In this document: one piece after another, positions 35,496 to 44,413 of the stretch | How the letters are laid out: each line of letters begins with the position of its first letter | Numbering within the stretch: the first letter of the stretch is position 1 | DNA from: Marinobacter sp. NP-4(2019) | Lineage (GTDB): Bacteria > Pseudomonadota > Gammaproteobacteria > Pseudomonadales > Oleiphilaceae | Direction: 5' to 3' | Assembly: GCF_003994855.1 (NCBI RefSeq) | Contig: NZ_CP034142.1 | Location: 744,001-808,000, forward strand | Length of the DNA: 64,000 bases | The notes under the pieces: generated by a model | Seen by the model: the letters and a program-made list of their open reading frames with translations, nothing else | Told to the model about the DNA's origin: nothing | Databases searched by the model: none | Program-made: the position numbers and the translations under genes

Positions 35496-36530
35496 ATGGA
35501 TATTACTGAACTGCTTGCCTTCTCGGCTAAACAGGGTGCGTCCGACTTGCATCTGTCCGCCGGATTGCCCCCGATGATTCGTGTTGACGGCGATGTGCGC
35601 CGGATCAACCTTCCGCCCATGGAGCACAAAGAGGTGCACGGGCTGATCTACGACATCATGAACGACAAGCAGCGCAAGGACTACGAAGAATTTTTCGAAA
35701 CCGACTTTTCCTTTGAAGTTCCCGGTGTCGCCCGTTTCCGTGTCAACGCCTTCAACCAGAACCGGGGTGCCGGTGCGGTATTCCGGACGATTCCGTCCAA
35801 GGTCCTGACCATGGAAGATCTGGGTATGGGGCAGGTCTTCAAGGATGTGTCCTCGGTTCCGAGGGGACTGGTGCTGGTGACGGGCCCGACGGGTTCCGGT
35901 AAGTCCACGACCCTGGCAGCAATGATCGACTACATCAATGATAGCCGCTACGAGCACGTGCTCACTATCGAAGACCCCATCGAATTTGTGCACGAATCCA
36001 AGAAGTGCCTGGTCAACCAGCGGGAAGTGCATCGGGATACCCTGGGTTTTAACGAAGCGCTGCGCTCGGCCTTGCGGGAAGATCCTGACATCATCCTGGT
36101 GGGCGAATTGCGGGACCTGGAAACCATTCGCCTGGCGCTGACCGCGGCGGAAACCGGTCACCTGGTATTCGGCACCCTGCACACCACCTCCGCGGCCAAG
36201 ACTATTGACCGGGTTGTTGACGTGTTCCCGGCGGAAGAAAAGTCCATGGTCCGTTCCATGCTGTCGGAATCCCTGCAGGCGGTTATTTCCCAGACCCTGA
36301 TGAAGAAAATGGGCGGCGGCCGGATTGCAGCCCACGAAATCATGATCGGCACGGCGGCGATCCGTAACCTGATCCGGGAAGACAAGATCGCCCAGATGTA
36401 CTCGGCGATCCAGACCGGTGGCTCCATCGGTATGCAGACCCTGGATCAGTGCCTGGAGCGCCTGTTGCAGAAAGGCCTTATTTCCCGCGAAGCGGCCCGG
36501 GCCAAAGCAAAAATGCCGGACAATTTCTGA
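35496..36530 (+). CDS. pilT: type IV pilus retraction ATPase PilT
   Basis: The ATG at 35496 follows a GAGGA site and gives MDITELLAFSAKQGASDLHLS, the standard PilT start, and 344 aa, the standard length. Walker A GPTGSGKSTTL, the Asp box TIEDPIEFVH, Walker B DIILVGELRDLETI and the AIRNLIRE retraction motif are intact. The hexamer at the inner membrane depolymerises pilin. pilU follows after 167 bp that contain a large palindrome. Confidence 0.97.
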   Translation: MDITELLAFSAKQGASDLHLSAGLPPMIRVDGDVRRINLPPMEHKEVHGLIYDIMNDKQRKDYEEFFETDFSFEVPGVARFRVNAFNQNRGAGAVFRTIPSKVLTMEDLGMGQVFKDVSSVPRGLVLVTGPTGSGKSTTLAAMIDYINDSRYEHVLTIEDPIEFVHESKKCLVNQREVHRDTLGFNEALRSALREDPDIILVGELRDLETIRLALTAAETGHLVFGTLHTTSAAKTIDRVVDVFPAEEKSMVRSMLSESLQAVISQTLMKKMGGGRIAAHEIMIGTAAIRNLIREDKIAQMYSAIQTGGSIGMQTLDQCLERLLQKGLISREAARAKAKMPDNF

Positions 36531-36560
36531 TCTGGCAGGCACGACTGATGTTTGCGGGCG

Positions 36561-36658
36561 GGCCGGATAAAACTGTCCGGGACTGTCAAAAACAGGGATG
36601 TTTTTGTCAAGCGTACATGGACGTATTCACAGCGTGTTCCGGACAGTTTTATCCGGCC
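36561..36658. repeat. palindromic element, copy A (conserved core, variable arms)
   Basis: The perfect 20-bp arms 36561-36580 and 36639-36658 enclose a 58-nt core that reads in the family orientation on the minus strand. The core holds two small hairpins: CAAAAACA-GGGA-TGTTTTTG at 36587-36606, and TACATGGACGTA at about 36614-36625, with one wobble. The core shares ACGCT, TGAATAC, TACGCT and CATCC signatures with copies B and C. The arms share no sequence with theirs. It lies between pilT and pilU; the arms have no T run, so this is not a simple terminator. Confidence 0.8.
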
Positions 36659-36697
36659 TGCCCCGGCACCAAACGTTGAAAGAGTGGGTGAGAAATC

Positions 36698-37819
36698 ATG
36701 GAATTCGAAAAACTGTTACGGCTGATGGTGGAAAAGGGCGGTTCGGACCTGTTTATTACCGCTGGCGTGCCACCAAGCATGAAAGTGAACGGCAAGGTTC
36801 TCCCGGTCACCAAGAACGCCCTGACGCCGGAACAGACCCGGGAGTTTGTCTACGGCTCCATGAATGACAAGCAGCGGGCCGAGTTCGAGGAAAGCCACGA
36901 GTGTAACTTTGCCATCAGCGCCCGCGGTATTGGCCGTTTCCGGGTGAGTGCGTTCTTCCAGCGTAACCTGTGTGGCATGGTGCTGCGGCGTATCGAAGTG
37001 AAGATCCCACAGATCGATGACCTGTCACTGCCGGAAGTGGTCAAGGACCTGGCGATGACCAAGCGCGGCCTGATCATGTTCGTAGGCGCCACCGGTACCG
37101 GTAAGTCCACCTCGCTGGCGGCCATGCTGGGGCACCGCAACCGCAACAGCCGTGGTCACATCATCTCGATAGAGGATCCCATCGAATTCGTCCACCAGCA
37201 CCAGGGCTGCATCGTGACCCAGCGGGAAGTGGGGATTGATACCGAAAGCTTTGAAGTGGCCCTGAAGAACACGTTGCGTCAGGCGCCGGACGTTATCCTC
37301 ATTGGTGAGGTGCGAACCCGTCAGACCATGGAGTACTCGGTGCAGTTTGCGGAAACCGGCCACCTGTGCCTGGCCACGCTGCACGCCAACAACGCCAACC
37401 AGGCACTGGATCGCATCATCCAGTTCTTCCCGCCGGAACAGCATAACCAGATCTGGATGGATCTCTCGCTTAATCTCAAGGCCATTGTGGCCCAGCAATT
37501 GGTTCCCACGCCGGATGGCCAGGGCCGTAAGGCGGTCATCGAGGTGCTGATCAATACTCCGCTGGTGGCGGACCTGATTCGTAAAGCTGAAGTGCACAAG
37601 CTCAAGGAACTGATGGCCAAGTCCAATGAATCAGGTATGCAAACCTTTGATCAGGCACTATACAAGCTTTATGCGGAAGGCTCGATTACCTACGAGGATG
37701 CGCTGGCCCACGCGGATTCCGCCAACGACCTGCGCCTGATGATCAAGCTGGGTACCGATGCCCAGGGCGCCGACCAGTTGTCCTCGTCCGTGGACAAGCT
37801 GTCGATTCAGGACGATTGA
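36698..37819 (+). CDS. pilU: PilT-dependent retraction ATPase PilU
   Basis: The 373-aa protein is a PilT paralogue with MEFEKLLRLMVEKGGSDLFI (in part), Walker A GATGTGKSTSLAAML, SIEDPIEFVHQHQGC, Walker B DVILIGEVRTRQTM and the HANNANQALDRI block typical of PilU. The ~25-residue C-terminal extension beyond PilT length is normal for PilU. It works with PilT to retract pili under load. Confidence 0.96.
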   Translation: MEFEKLLRLMVEKGGSDLFITAGVPPSMKVNGKVLPVTKNALTPEQTREFVYGSMNDKQRAEFEESHECNFAISARGIGRFRVSAFFQRNLCGMVLRRIEVKIPQIDDLSLPEVVKDLAMTKRGLIMFVGATGTGKSTSLAAMLGHRNRNSRGHIISIEDPIEFVHQHQGCIVTQREVGIDTESFEVALKNTLRQAPDVILIGEVRTRQTMEYSVQFAETGHLCLATLHANNANQALDRIIQFFPPEQHNQIWMDLSLNLKAIVAQQLVPTPDGQGRKAVIEVLINTPLVADLIRKAEVHKLKELMAKSNESGMQTFDQALYKLYAEGSITYEDALAHADSANDLRLMIKLGTDAQGADQLSSSVDKLSIQDD

Positions 37820-37939
37820 TCAGCGGTTATCTAGTTAGACTTTAGTCTGAAATTATTAGCGTTTCGAACCAGTAGGGATGGCATTTGAGGCCATTGGCCC
37901 GCGCTGCGTATACTCCGCCGCAAAATTAAAGGAGGAAGT

Positions 37940-39361
37940 ATGCGCCGTAACAAATCCACTCTTCGTTCTGCCATCCGCTTGGTCACCGTGGCCGCCGCTG
38001 CGGCCCCTACCAGTGTCATGGCCGGTGGTTTTGCCCTGAACGAGCAAAGCGCCAGCGCCATGGGTGTTGCCAATGCCGGCACTGCCGCCAACCCGGAGAA
38101 TGCGACCACCGTACTGTTCAACCCGGCGGGCATGAGCCAACTGTCTGGTACCAATCTGTCCTTTGGTGCGGCGGTACTGGATATTGATGCGGAAGCGAAA
38201 GAGGGCGTGGAAGCAACCAACCAGTTGGGGCTCCCGGTACAGGGCTCGCGCGGTGGAGATATTGCGGATCCGGCGGTACTGCCCAACCTGTACATGACCC
38301 ATGAGGTCAGTGATGCCATCGATGTTGGCTTTGGTATCCATGCGCCGTTTGGTCTTGCCGCCGATTATGATGACGATTTCGCCGGGCGCTACTTCGCCGA
38401 TGAAACGGAATTGACCGCGATTTCTTTCAGTCCCTCCATTGCCGTCAACAACGGCAACGGCCTGTCCATGGGCGCTGGTATCAATATTATTTATGCCGAA
38501 GGCAAGTTGACGCGGTTTCTGGATAACTCGTTGGCCAGTGTTGCGGTGACGGCTCCGAGTGGCACTCCTGATCCCGGATTTTATGGTCAGGGCCATGCAG
38601 ATATTGAAGGAGATGATGTCGGAGTCACTTTCCGTATGGGTTTCCTGTATGAATTGTCTGAGAGAACCCAGTTTGGCTTGTCTGCCCAGACAGGCACCGA
38701 ACTGAACCTTGAGGGCGATGCGGATCTGACTGGCTATGTGAATCCGGCTGCGGGCGTGGTCTCTCCGACCAGTGTTTCCGAGAAGGTGAAAGTGCCGCTG
38801 GCGATTCCTGAGAGCATTATGGTAGGCGCACGCCATCAACTGACGGATACCGTGACGGTCCTGGCAGGCGCGACTTATGCCAAGTGGAGCCGTTTTGAGG
38901 AACTGGATATCGTCAGTCGTGAAACCGGAGGCGAGATAACTCAGGCGCCTCAGGAAGGTGCGGTTCTGAGCCATGTGACGGAAAAGTGGCAGAACACCTG
39001 GCAGTTCAACCTCGGCGGTATCTGGCAGGTGTCGCCGGAGTGGGCCCTCAAGGCAGGTTATGCCTTTGATGAGTCACCGGTTGATGAAGAGTTCGTGACA
39101 GCGAGGATTCCCTCCAATGACCGCCACTGGCTGACCCTTGGCGCTCAGTGGGCGGACCCGAGCAGTGGCTGGACCGTTGATGTAGCGGCCGGCACCCTGA
39201 TCTTTGACGGTAATGGTCGGGTAGACGAGCGAAACTACCAGCATGAGAACCCGTCGCAGGTCGCCCAACTGCCCACGGGCACGGAAGATCCGAGTAACTA
39301 CCGGGGCGAATACGAACTTGACGCTTGGAGTGCGGGTGTTCAGGTCAGCAAGTCTTTCTAA
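37940..39361 (+). CDS. outer-membrane transporter, FadL/OmpP1/TodX family
   Basis: The 473-aa protein has a signal peptide (about 1-28, cleaved before GGFALNEQSAS) and the FadL N-terminal hatch signature GGFALNEQSASAMGVANAGT, then ENATTVLFNPAGM. A 14-strand barrel ends in SAGVQVSKSF, with a terminal Phe. Such porins take up long-chain fatty acids or hydrocarbons. An AGGAGG ribosome site precedes the ATG. It stands alone; a second FadL-like end lies at the far edge of the window. Confidence 0.93.
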   Translation: MRRNKSTLRSAIRLVTVAAAAAPTSVMAGGFALNEQSASAMGVANAGTAANPENATTVLFNPAGMSQLSGTNLSFGAAVLDIDAEAKEGVEATNQLGLPVQGSRGGDIADPAVLPNLYMTHEVSDAIDVGFGIHAPFGLAADYDDDFAGRYFADETELTAISFSPSIAVNNGNGLSMGAGINIIYAEGKLTRFLDNSLASVAVTAPSGTPDPGFYGQGHADIEGDDVGVTFRMGFLYELSERTQFGLSAQTGTELNLEGDADLTGYVNPAAGVVSPTSVSEKVKVPLAIPESIMVGARHQLTDTVTVLAGATYAKWSRFEELDIVSRETGGEITQAPQEGAVLSHVTEKWQNTWQFNLGGIWQVSPEWALKAGYAFDESPVDEEFVTARIPSNDRHWLTLGAQWADPSSGWTVDVAAGTLIFDGNGRVDERNYQHENPSQVAQLPTGTEDPSNYRGEYELDAWSAGVQVSKSF

Positions 39362-39377
39362 GCGGATTCTGCTAAAG

Positions 39378-39399
39378 GGTTGACCGGATCCGGTCAACC
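39378..39399. repeat. perfect 22-bp palindrome between convergent genes
   Basis: The 22 bases at 39378-39399 are their own reverse complement, centred on GGATCC. They lie 17 bp after the FadL stop and cover the stop codon of the convergent gene. No T run follows on either strand, so it is a weak terminator candidate at best. It may instead be a transcript-end stabiliser or a protein site. Confidence 0.6.
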
Positions 39400-39771
39400 A
39401 ACCACCTGGCCACGATAGATCACCTTGGTGCGTCGTGGCCGGGGTTCCTCCTCCTGGCGACTCTCCCCGTCACTGCTTGTGTCTTCCGGAATAACCTGCC
39501 CGCGGTAGGTTCGCTTTGCCCCCTCGGCACTGTCATCCCCCGGTTCGGGAAGGTCTAGCTGCGGCACCTGTTCTTTCAGGGTTTCCCAGGTGCGTATCAA
39601 CTGGCTGGATCGGGTTTTGCGGGCGTAGTCGGCCAGTTGCTGTTCCAGATGCTCCTCCGTGAGGTGCAGTTTTACCCCGAATTCGGTGTGGATCAGTCGG
39701 CGACACTGGTGGACGAGTTTCAGCAGGCCCGGGTTCAGTAGCCAGCTTCGTTCAGATGCCAGAGATGTCAT
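39394..39771 (-). CDS. hypothetical protein with two YRGQ motifs
   Basis: The 125-aa protein has a helical N-terminal half (NPGLLKLVHQCRRLIHTEF, ending near residue 70) and an acidic disordered linker. The tail carries the same short motif twice: RTYRGQVI and VIYRGQVV, the last at the very C-terminus. YRG-type motifs occur as short repeats in some small bacterial families (DUF4278 is one I recall). Function unknown. It lies alone between the convergent FadL gene and polA. Confidence 0.7.
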   Translation of the reverse strand: MTSLASERSWLLNPGLLKLVHQCRRLIHTEFGVKLHLTEEHLEQQLADYARKTRSSQLIRTWETLKEQVPQLDLPEPGDDSAEGAKRTYRGQVIPEDTSSDGESRQEEEPRPRRTKVIYRGQVVG

Positions 39772-39992
39772 GGTAACGGCCTCGGAAAAGAGTTGTCACA
39801 ACCTGGCTCCTTTGTAGATATCGGAGCCGACAGGAAAATAGCTTGCGAATTTCGTGCCGTACCGTGAAGGCCCGCAGTTACTGGAGAGGGAAAAAAGGTG
39901 TGTGCCGAAACGGGGCGTTTTGATGGAATCGCGCCCCAAAATGGTACCGGTGTCGATGGGGCAGGCCGGAGGGGTGTCCGGCCTGCCTGTTA
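39772..39992. other. intergenic region between polA and the YRGQ gene
   Basis: These 221 bp lie beyond the polA stop on the minus strand. GGCAGGCCGG (39961-39970) pairs with CCGGCCTGCC (39979-39988) as a strong 10-bp hairpin 5 bp past polA, but no T run follows it. It may act as a transcript-end stem. Nothing else is evident. Confidence 0.5.
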
Positions 39993-42710
39993 TCAGTGTG
40001 CCTCGTCCCAGTTGTTGCCAACGCCGGCTTCTACCAGTAGGGGAACGTTCAGGCTGGCGGCAGCGGACATCCGCTCTTCAAGGCCTTTACAGATCTTGTC
40101 CACCATGTCCTCTTTGACCTCCAGTATCAGCTCATCGTGTACCTGCATGATCATTCGCGCGTCGTCTGCGTGGTTATTGAGTAGCCAGTTTTCCACGTCG
40201 ATCATCGCTCGCTTGATAATGTCGGCGGCGGTTCCCTGCATCGGAGCGTTGATGGCGGTACGTTCAGCGGCCTGCTGCATCTGCTTGTTGCGAGCGTTGA
40301 TTTCAGGCAGGTACAGGCGGCGGCCGAACAGGGTTTCCACGTAACCGTCGTCGTGGGCCTGTTTGCGGATGCTGTCCATGTACTTCAGAACACCCGGGTA
40401 GCGCTCGAAATAGCGATCAATGTATTCCTGGGCGACGTTTCGGCCGACGTCCAGTTGCCGGCCCAGGCCAAAGGCGGACATACCGTAGATCAATCCAAAG
40501 TTGATGGCTTTGGCGCTGCGGCGCTGATCGCCGGTGACATCACCCAGTGAGACACCAAAGACTTCGGCGGCGGTGGCCTTATGGATGTCTTCGCCGTGTT
40601 CGAATGCGTTCAGAAGCCCCTTGTCACCGGACAGGTGGGCCATGATCCGCAGTTCAATCTGGGAATAATCCGCTGCTACCAGCTTGTAACCCCTGGGCGC
40701 GACAAAAGCCTGACGTATGCGGCGGCCCTGCTCGGTGCGGATGGGGATGTTCTGCAGGTTGGGTTCAGACGACGACAGCCGTCCGGTGGCGGCTACGGCT
40801 TGGTGATAGGAGGTATGGATGCGACCGGTACGGTGATTTATCAGCTCCGGTAGGGTGTCAGTGTAGGTCGACTTGAGCTTGCTCAGGCTGCGGTGTTCCA
40901 GGATTAGCCGGGGCAGGGCGTGCTCGTGGGCCAGTTCCTGCAGCACCGGTTCGGCCGTGGACGGGGCGCCTTTCGGTGTTTTCTTGATCACCGGCAGCCC
41001 CATTTTGTCGTAGAAGATAGCCTGTAGCTGCTTGGTGGAGCCCAGGTTGAAGCGTTCCCCCGCTTCTTCGTGAGCCTCTTTTTCCAGCTCCGCCATCCGC
41101 TCCGCCAGTTCCTGGCTGTGCTGTCGGAGGGTGCTGGCGCTGACCATGGCGCCGCGCTGTTCCATGCGGGAAAGTACCGGCACCAGGGGCAGGTCAATAT
41201 CCTCGTACACGGACTGCAGTTTGCCGGTTTCGGCCAGTTTCGGGCGCAGCACCTGATGCAGTCTGAGGGTGATGTCAGCGTCTTCGGCGGCGTAGGGGCC
41301 TGCTTTTTCCAGGTCGATCTGGTTAAACGTCAGTTGCTTGGCACCTTTGCCGGCAATGGATTCAAAGGTGATGGTCTGTTCATCCAGGTACTGCCTGGCC
41401 AGGGTGTCCATGTCGTGCCGTGAAGCCACCGAGTTGAGGACATAAGATTCCAGCATGGTGTCTTCGGCAATGCCTTCCAGGGTAATGCCATGGTTCGCCA
41501 GCACGTTCTTGTCGTATTTCAGGTTCTGCCCCAGTTTTTTGGCGTCCGGGTCTTCCAGCAGGGGTTTCAGTTGCGACAGCACCTTTTCACGGTCCAGTTG
41601 TTCCGGCGCGCCCATGTAATCGTGGGCCACGGGCACATAGGCGGCTTCTCTGGGTTCTATAGCAAACGACACCCCGACTATCTCCGCGTCCATGTAACGC
41701 AGGCTGGTGGTTTCAGTGTCGAAGGCGAACAGAGGAGCCTTCTTCAGGCGGTCAATCCAGGTGTCCAGTTCCGCCTGTTCGGTGATGACGCTGTAGCGTT
41801 TCTCCAGCGTTTTGCTGTCTTCGCTGGTGGGTTGGGTCTGAGCGTCTTCGGCATTTTCCAGTTCGGCAATCCATGCGCGGAACTCATACTCCTTGAACAG
41901 CTCGAGCAGAGTGCTGTCGTCCTGGTCGCGCAGTTGCAGGTCTTCCAGCCCGAAGTCCAGATCCACATCGGTGCGAATAGTGGCCAGTTCCCGGCTCAGT
42001 GGCAGCGTGTCCACAGCCTCTCGCAGGTACTCGCCAATTTTGCCCTTGACCTTGTCCGCATTGGCGATGATCTGGTCCAGATTCTGATGTTCCTGTAGCC
42101 ATTTCACGGCGGTTTTAGGGCCGCATTTATTGACTCCGGGGATGTTGTCCACCTTGTCGCCCACCAGGGCAAGATAATCGATGATCTGTTCCGGTTTGAC
42201 GCCAAACTTCTCCACCACGCCGTCCCGGTCCATGCGGGTTTCGGTCATGGTGTTGATCAGGGTGACGTGGTCGCTGACCAGTTGCGCCATGTCCTTGTCG
42301 CCGGTGGAAATGACCACGTCGATGCCCTTGCTGGTGGCTTCATGGGCGAGGGTGCCGATCACATCGTCCGCTTCCACTTCCGGCACAATCAGAAGGGGCA
42401 GGCCCATGGCCTTCACAATCTGGTGAATCGGTTCAATCTGAGTGGCGAGGTCGTCCGGCATGGGGGGACGATTGGCCTTATAGTCTTCGTACATGTCATG
42501 ACGAAAGGTTTTGCCCTTGGCATCAAAGACCACCACCATCTTCGAGCCTGGAAAGTCCTGCTCCAGCCGGCGCAGCATGCTGATAACGCCCTTGATGGCG
42601 CCGGTGGGCTGGTTCTTGCTGGTCGCCAGGGGCGGCAGGGCGTGGTATGCCCGGAACAGATAGGATGAGCCGTCTACAAGAACGACCGGTGGGGTCTGTT
42701 GCTGTGTCAT
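39993..42710 (-). CDS. polA: DNA polymerase I
   Basis: The ATG at 42710 gives 905 aa starting MTQQQTPPVVLVDGSSYLFRAY, the usual PolA N-terminus; the frame is open upstream but unlikely to be translated. The 5' nuclease domain (1-300), 3'-5' exonuclease (about 330-520, with FAFDTETTSL, so proofreading residues are present) and polymerase domain (VAADYSQIELRIMAHLSGD, then MIMQVHDELILEV) are all complete. It fills gaps in replication and repair. It diverges from the DUF2782 gene, as in Pseudomonas. Confidence 0.97.
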   Translation of the reverse strand: MTQQQTPPVVLVDGSSYLFRAYHALPPLATSKNQPTGAIKGVISMLRRLEQDFPGSKMVVVFDAKGKTFRHDMYEDYKANRPPMPDDLATQIEPIHQIVKAMGLPLLIVPEVEADDVIGTLAHEATSKGIDVVISTGDKDMAQLVSDHVTLINTMTETRMDRDGVVEKFGVKPEQIIDYLALVGDKVDNIPGVNKCGPKTAVKWLQEHQNLDQIIANADKVKGKIGEYLREAVDTLPLSRELATIRTDVDLDFGLEDLQLRDQDDSTLLELFKEYEFRAWIAELENAEDAQTQPTSEDSKTLEKRYSVITEQAELDTWIDRLKKAPLFAFDTETTSLRYMDAEIVGVSFAIEPREAAYVPVAHDYMGAPEQLDREKVLSQLKPLLEDPDAKKLGQNLKYDKNVLANHGITLEGIAEDTMLESYVLNSVASRHDMDTLARQYLDEQTITFESIAGKGAKQLTFNQIDLEKAGPYAAEDADITLRLHQVLRPKLAETGKLQSVYEDIDLPLVPVLSRMEQRGAMVSASTLRQHSQELAERMAELEKEAHEEAGERFNLGSTKQLQAIFYDKMGLPVIKKTPKGAPSTAEPVLQELAHEHALPRLILEHRSLSKLKSTYTDTLPELINHRTGRIHTSYHQAVAATGRLSSSEPNLQNIPIRTEQGRRIRQAFVAPRGYKLVAADYSQIELRIMAHLSGDKGLLNAFEHGEDIHKATAAEVFGVSLGDVTGDQRRSAKAINFGLIYGMSAFGLGRQLDVGRNVAQEYIDRYFERYPGVLKYMDSIRKQAHDDGYVETLFGRRLYLPEINARNKQMQQAAERTAINAPMQGTAADIIKRAMIDVENWLLNNHADDARMIMQVHDELILEVKEDMVDKICKGLEERMSAAASLNVPLLVEAGVGNNWDEAH

Positions 42711-42794
42711 ATCAAGCAGGTCCGAATTCTGATTGAAGCAGGGGTTGCGTTGTGCAACTCTGTAGCCATGAATGGACGAAAGGGTATCACGAAA

Positions 42795-43133
42795 ATGAAG
42801 CGAATCACCTGCCTGGGTGCTGTATTCGCAATGCTGTGCGCACCGGTTGTTGCGCAGCAAAGCGGTGGGCTTGATGAGGAGGTTGTTGAGACCCCGAAAG
42901 AGCCAGTTGTGGTGTCGGATTACCAGCCGTCCTCCGAGGGACCGCAGATTGTGATTCGGCCCGGCGAGGAGGAAGTGTTTTACGAATACCGGGTGAATGG
43001 TCAGTTGGTGGAGATCAAGGTGGTTCCGGAAGTGGGGCCGGAATATTACCTTGTGCCGGCCGATGGTGGTGGCTGGATTCGCGAAGATGAAACCGACATG
43101 CTGGTGCCCAGCTGGGTCATTTTTCGCTGGTAA
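42795..43133 (+). CDS. periplasmic DUF2782 protein
   Basis: Start 42795 gives a signal peptide (MKRITCLGAVFAMLCAPVVA) and a 112-aa protein. A start at 42768 is possible but would bury the signal. The mature part contains PQIVIRPGEEEVFYEYRVNG and GPEYYLVPADGGGW, which is the DUF2782 family, often next to polA in Pseudomonas relatives. Function unknown. Confidence 0.87.
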   Translation: MKRITCLGAVFAMLCAPVVAQQSGGLDEEVVETPKEPVVVSDYQPSSEGPQIVIRPGEEEVFYEYRVNGQLVEIKVVPEVGPEYYLVPADGGGWIREDETDMLVPSWVIFRW

Positions 43134-43265
43134 GAGCCGATTATACCCGGATTGGTTTCTCGGCGGCTTTTAGTATGAACATTCTAATTTTTAGCCGTAG
43201 CCTGAGCGAGTGTCATAAGGATCCGTAACGAATCCGCAACCTCGACAATCTCAGGAGAGAATATT

Positions 43266-43682
43266 ATGGGTAAACTCAAGTCATATCAGGAACAGCTTCA
43301 GGACATCGTAGAGAAGGGTATCAACGCCGCGGAAGAGCAGCAGAAGAAGCTCGCGTCCAAGCCGTTCGACTATGCTGAGAAACTGGAGTCTGAAGTTCGT
43401 GAATACAGCGTGAAGACTCTGCGTACCCGTTACGACGGCTACAGCGAAAGCCTGTTCGAGCAGCTGCGTAGCCTCAACAGCCGCTTCAACAGCTTTGCCG
43501 CTGACCTGGTTGCCAAGCTGGAAAAAGAAGCTGCCGAAGGTGCGGAAGCTGTGTCCGACGCTGCAGAGGAAGTTTCTGAAGCAGCCGAGACTGCCAAGAA
43601 GTCTGTTGAAGCCAAGAAGCCTGCGGCGCGTAAAACCACCGCACGCAAGAGCACTGCCAAGAAGAGCACTGCTTCTGCCTGA
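43266..43682 (+). CDS. phasin/PhaF-like protein with histone H1-like tail
   Basis: The 138-aa protein has an amphipathic helical N-terminal part (about 1-95, SYQEQLQDIVEKGINAAEEQ, in part) resembling phasins that coat polyhydroxyalkanoate granules. An acidic Ala/Glu stretch is followed by a basic tail of Lys/Ala/Thr (KKPAARKTTARKSTAKKST) like PhaF or histone H1. Such tails bind DNA without sequence preference. A good AGGAGA site precedes the ATG and a terminator follows. No PHA genes are nearby, so the granule link is uncertain. Confidence 0.7.
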   Translation: MGKLKSYQEQLQDIVEKGINAAEEQQKKLASKPFDYAEKLESEVREYSVKTLRTRYDGYSESLFEQLRSLNSRFNSFAADLVAKLEKEAAEGAEAVSDAAEEVSEAAETAKKSVEAKKPAARKTTARKSTAKKSTASA

Positions 43683-43708
43683 TCGGTTTAGCGGTCAGGA
43701 GTACAAAG

Positions 43709-43736
43709 GGGCTGCCCCAATGGGGTGGCCTTTTTT
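43709..43736 (+). terminator. Rho-independent terminator
   Basis: GGCTGCCCC pairs with GGGGTGGCC (one G-T wobble) across an AAT loop, followed by six T at 43731-43736. It ends the phasin-like transcript 27 bp after the stop. Confidence 0.88.
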
Positions 43737-43765
43737 ATGTCCGGGGCAACCGGCCTGGTCCCGCA

Positions 43766-44407
43766 TTATCGAGGGTCTTCCGGGAGCTCAAGGGGCAGTG
43801 TCCGCTCCTCATCCGTAATTTCTTCCAGGCGCCGGATGTCAGCTTCGAATTCGTCGCGAAGGGACTCGATCTCGGAATGCTGGGTGGCAATTTCCTGTTC
43901 AATGTCACGGATCTGTGCTTCCAGGCGCCGAATCTTTTCCAGTGTAGACTCAGGTACCTCACGCCCGGCGCGTTCCATGTTGGCGGCGCGGTTTTCTTCG
44001 CTGTCGAGCTGGTTGACGATCACCGAAATATTGCCCCGTTTCAGCTGGTTGAGACTCTCCAGCTCACGGATCTTCCGGTGCATGGCCCTGACCGCCTCGT
44101 CGGGGTGGCTGTAGCGTTTTAGCAGTGCCTGGTCATGCTCCAGTTGTAACCGCTCGGCTTCCTGGCGTCGCTCTTCGGCCTCCCGGGCGGCAATTTCCTC
44201 GGGGGTGGGAGCGGGATCGACGGTGTCGATAACGCGGCCCTTGGAGTTGAGAATGTCGTACCCACGTCTGGAAGCTTCCTGAGGGATGGTATTGCTAATG
44301 ACCATTTGACCGTTTTCATCCGTATAACGGTACATTCTCGCTTCTGCTACAGCCACCGTAAGAAGCAGGGCGAAAACGATGAGCGAAAACCTGGTCAGAT
44401 GCTTCAT
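43766..44407 (-). CDS. periplasmic DUF4124 coiled-coil protein
   Basis: The 213-aa protein has a signal peptide (about 1-23, ending AEA), the DUF4124 domain (MYRYTDENGQMVISNTIP), then a long coiled coil (about 75-205) rich in Glu and Arg. DUF4124 proteins are found in the gammaproteobacterial envelope, with no fixed role. It lies just after pyrE on the same strand (6 bp gap) and may be cotranscribed. Confidence 0.85.
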   Translation of the reverse strand: MKHLTRFSLIVFALLLTVAVAEARMYRYTDENGQMVISNTIPQEASRRGYDILNSKGRVIDTVDPAPTPEEIAAREAEERRQEAERLQLEHDQALLKRYSHPDEAVRAMHRKIRELESLNQLKRGNISVIVNQLDSEENRAANMERAGREVPESTLEKIRRLEAQIRDIEQEIATQHSEIESLRDEFEADIRRLEEITDEERTLPLELPEDPR

Positions 44408-44413
44408 GGGTAT

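Noticed and set aside
36561..36658. Palindrome copy A as a simple Rho-independent terminator of pilT
   Set aside because: No T run follows the stem on either strand and the loop is 58 nt with its own conserved hairpins.
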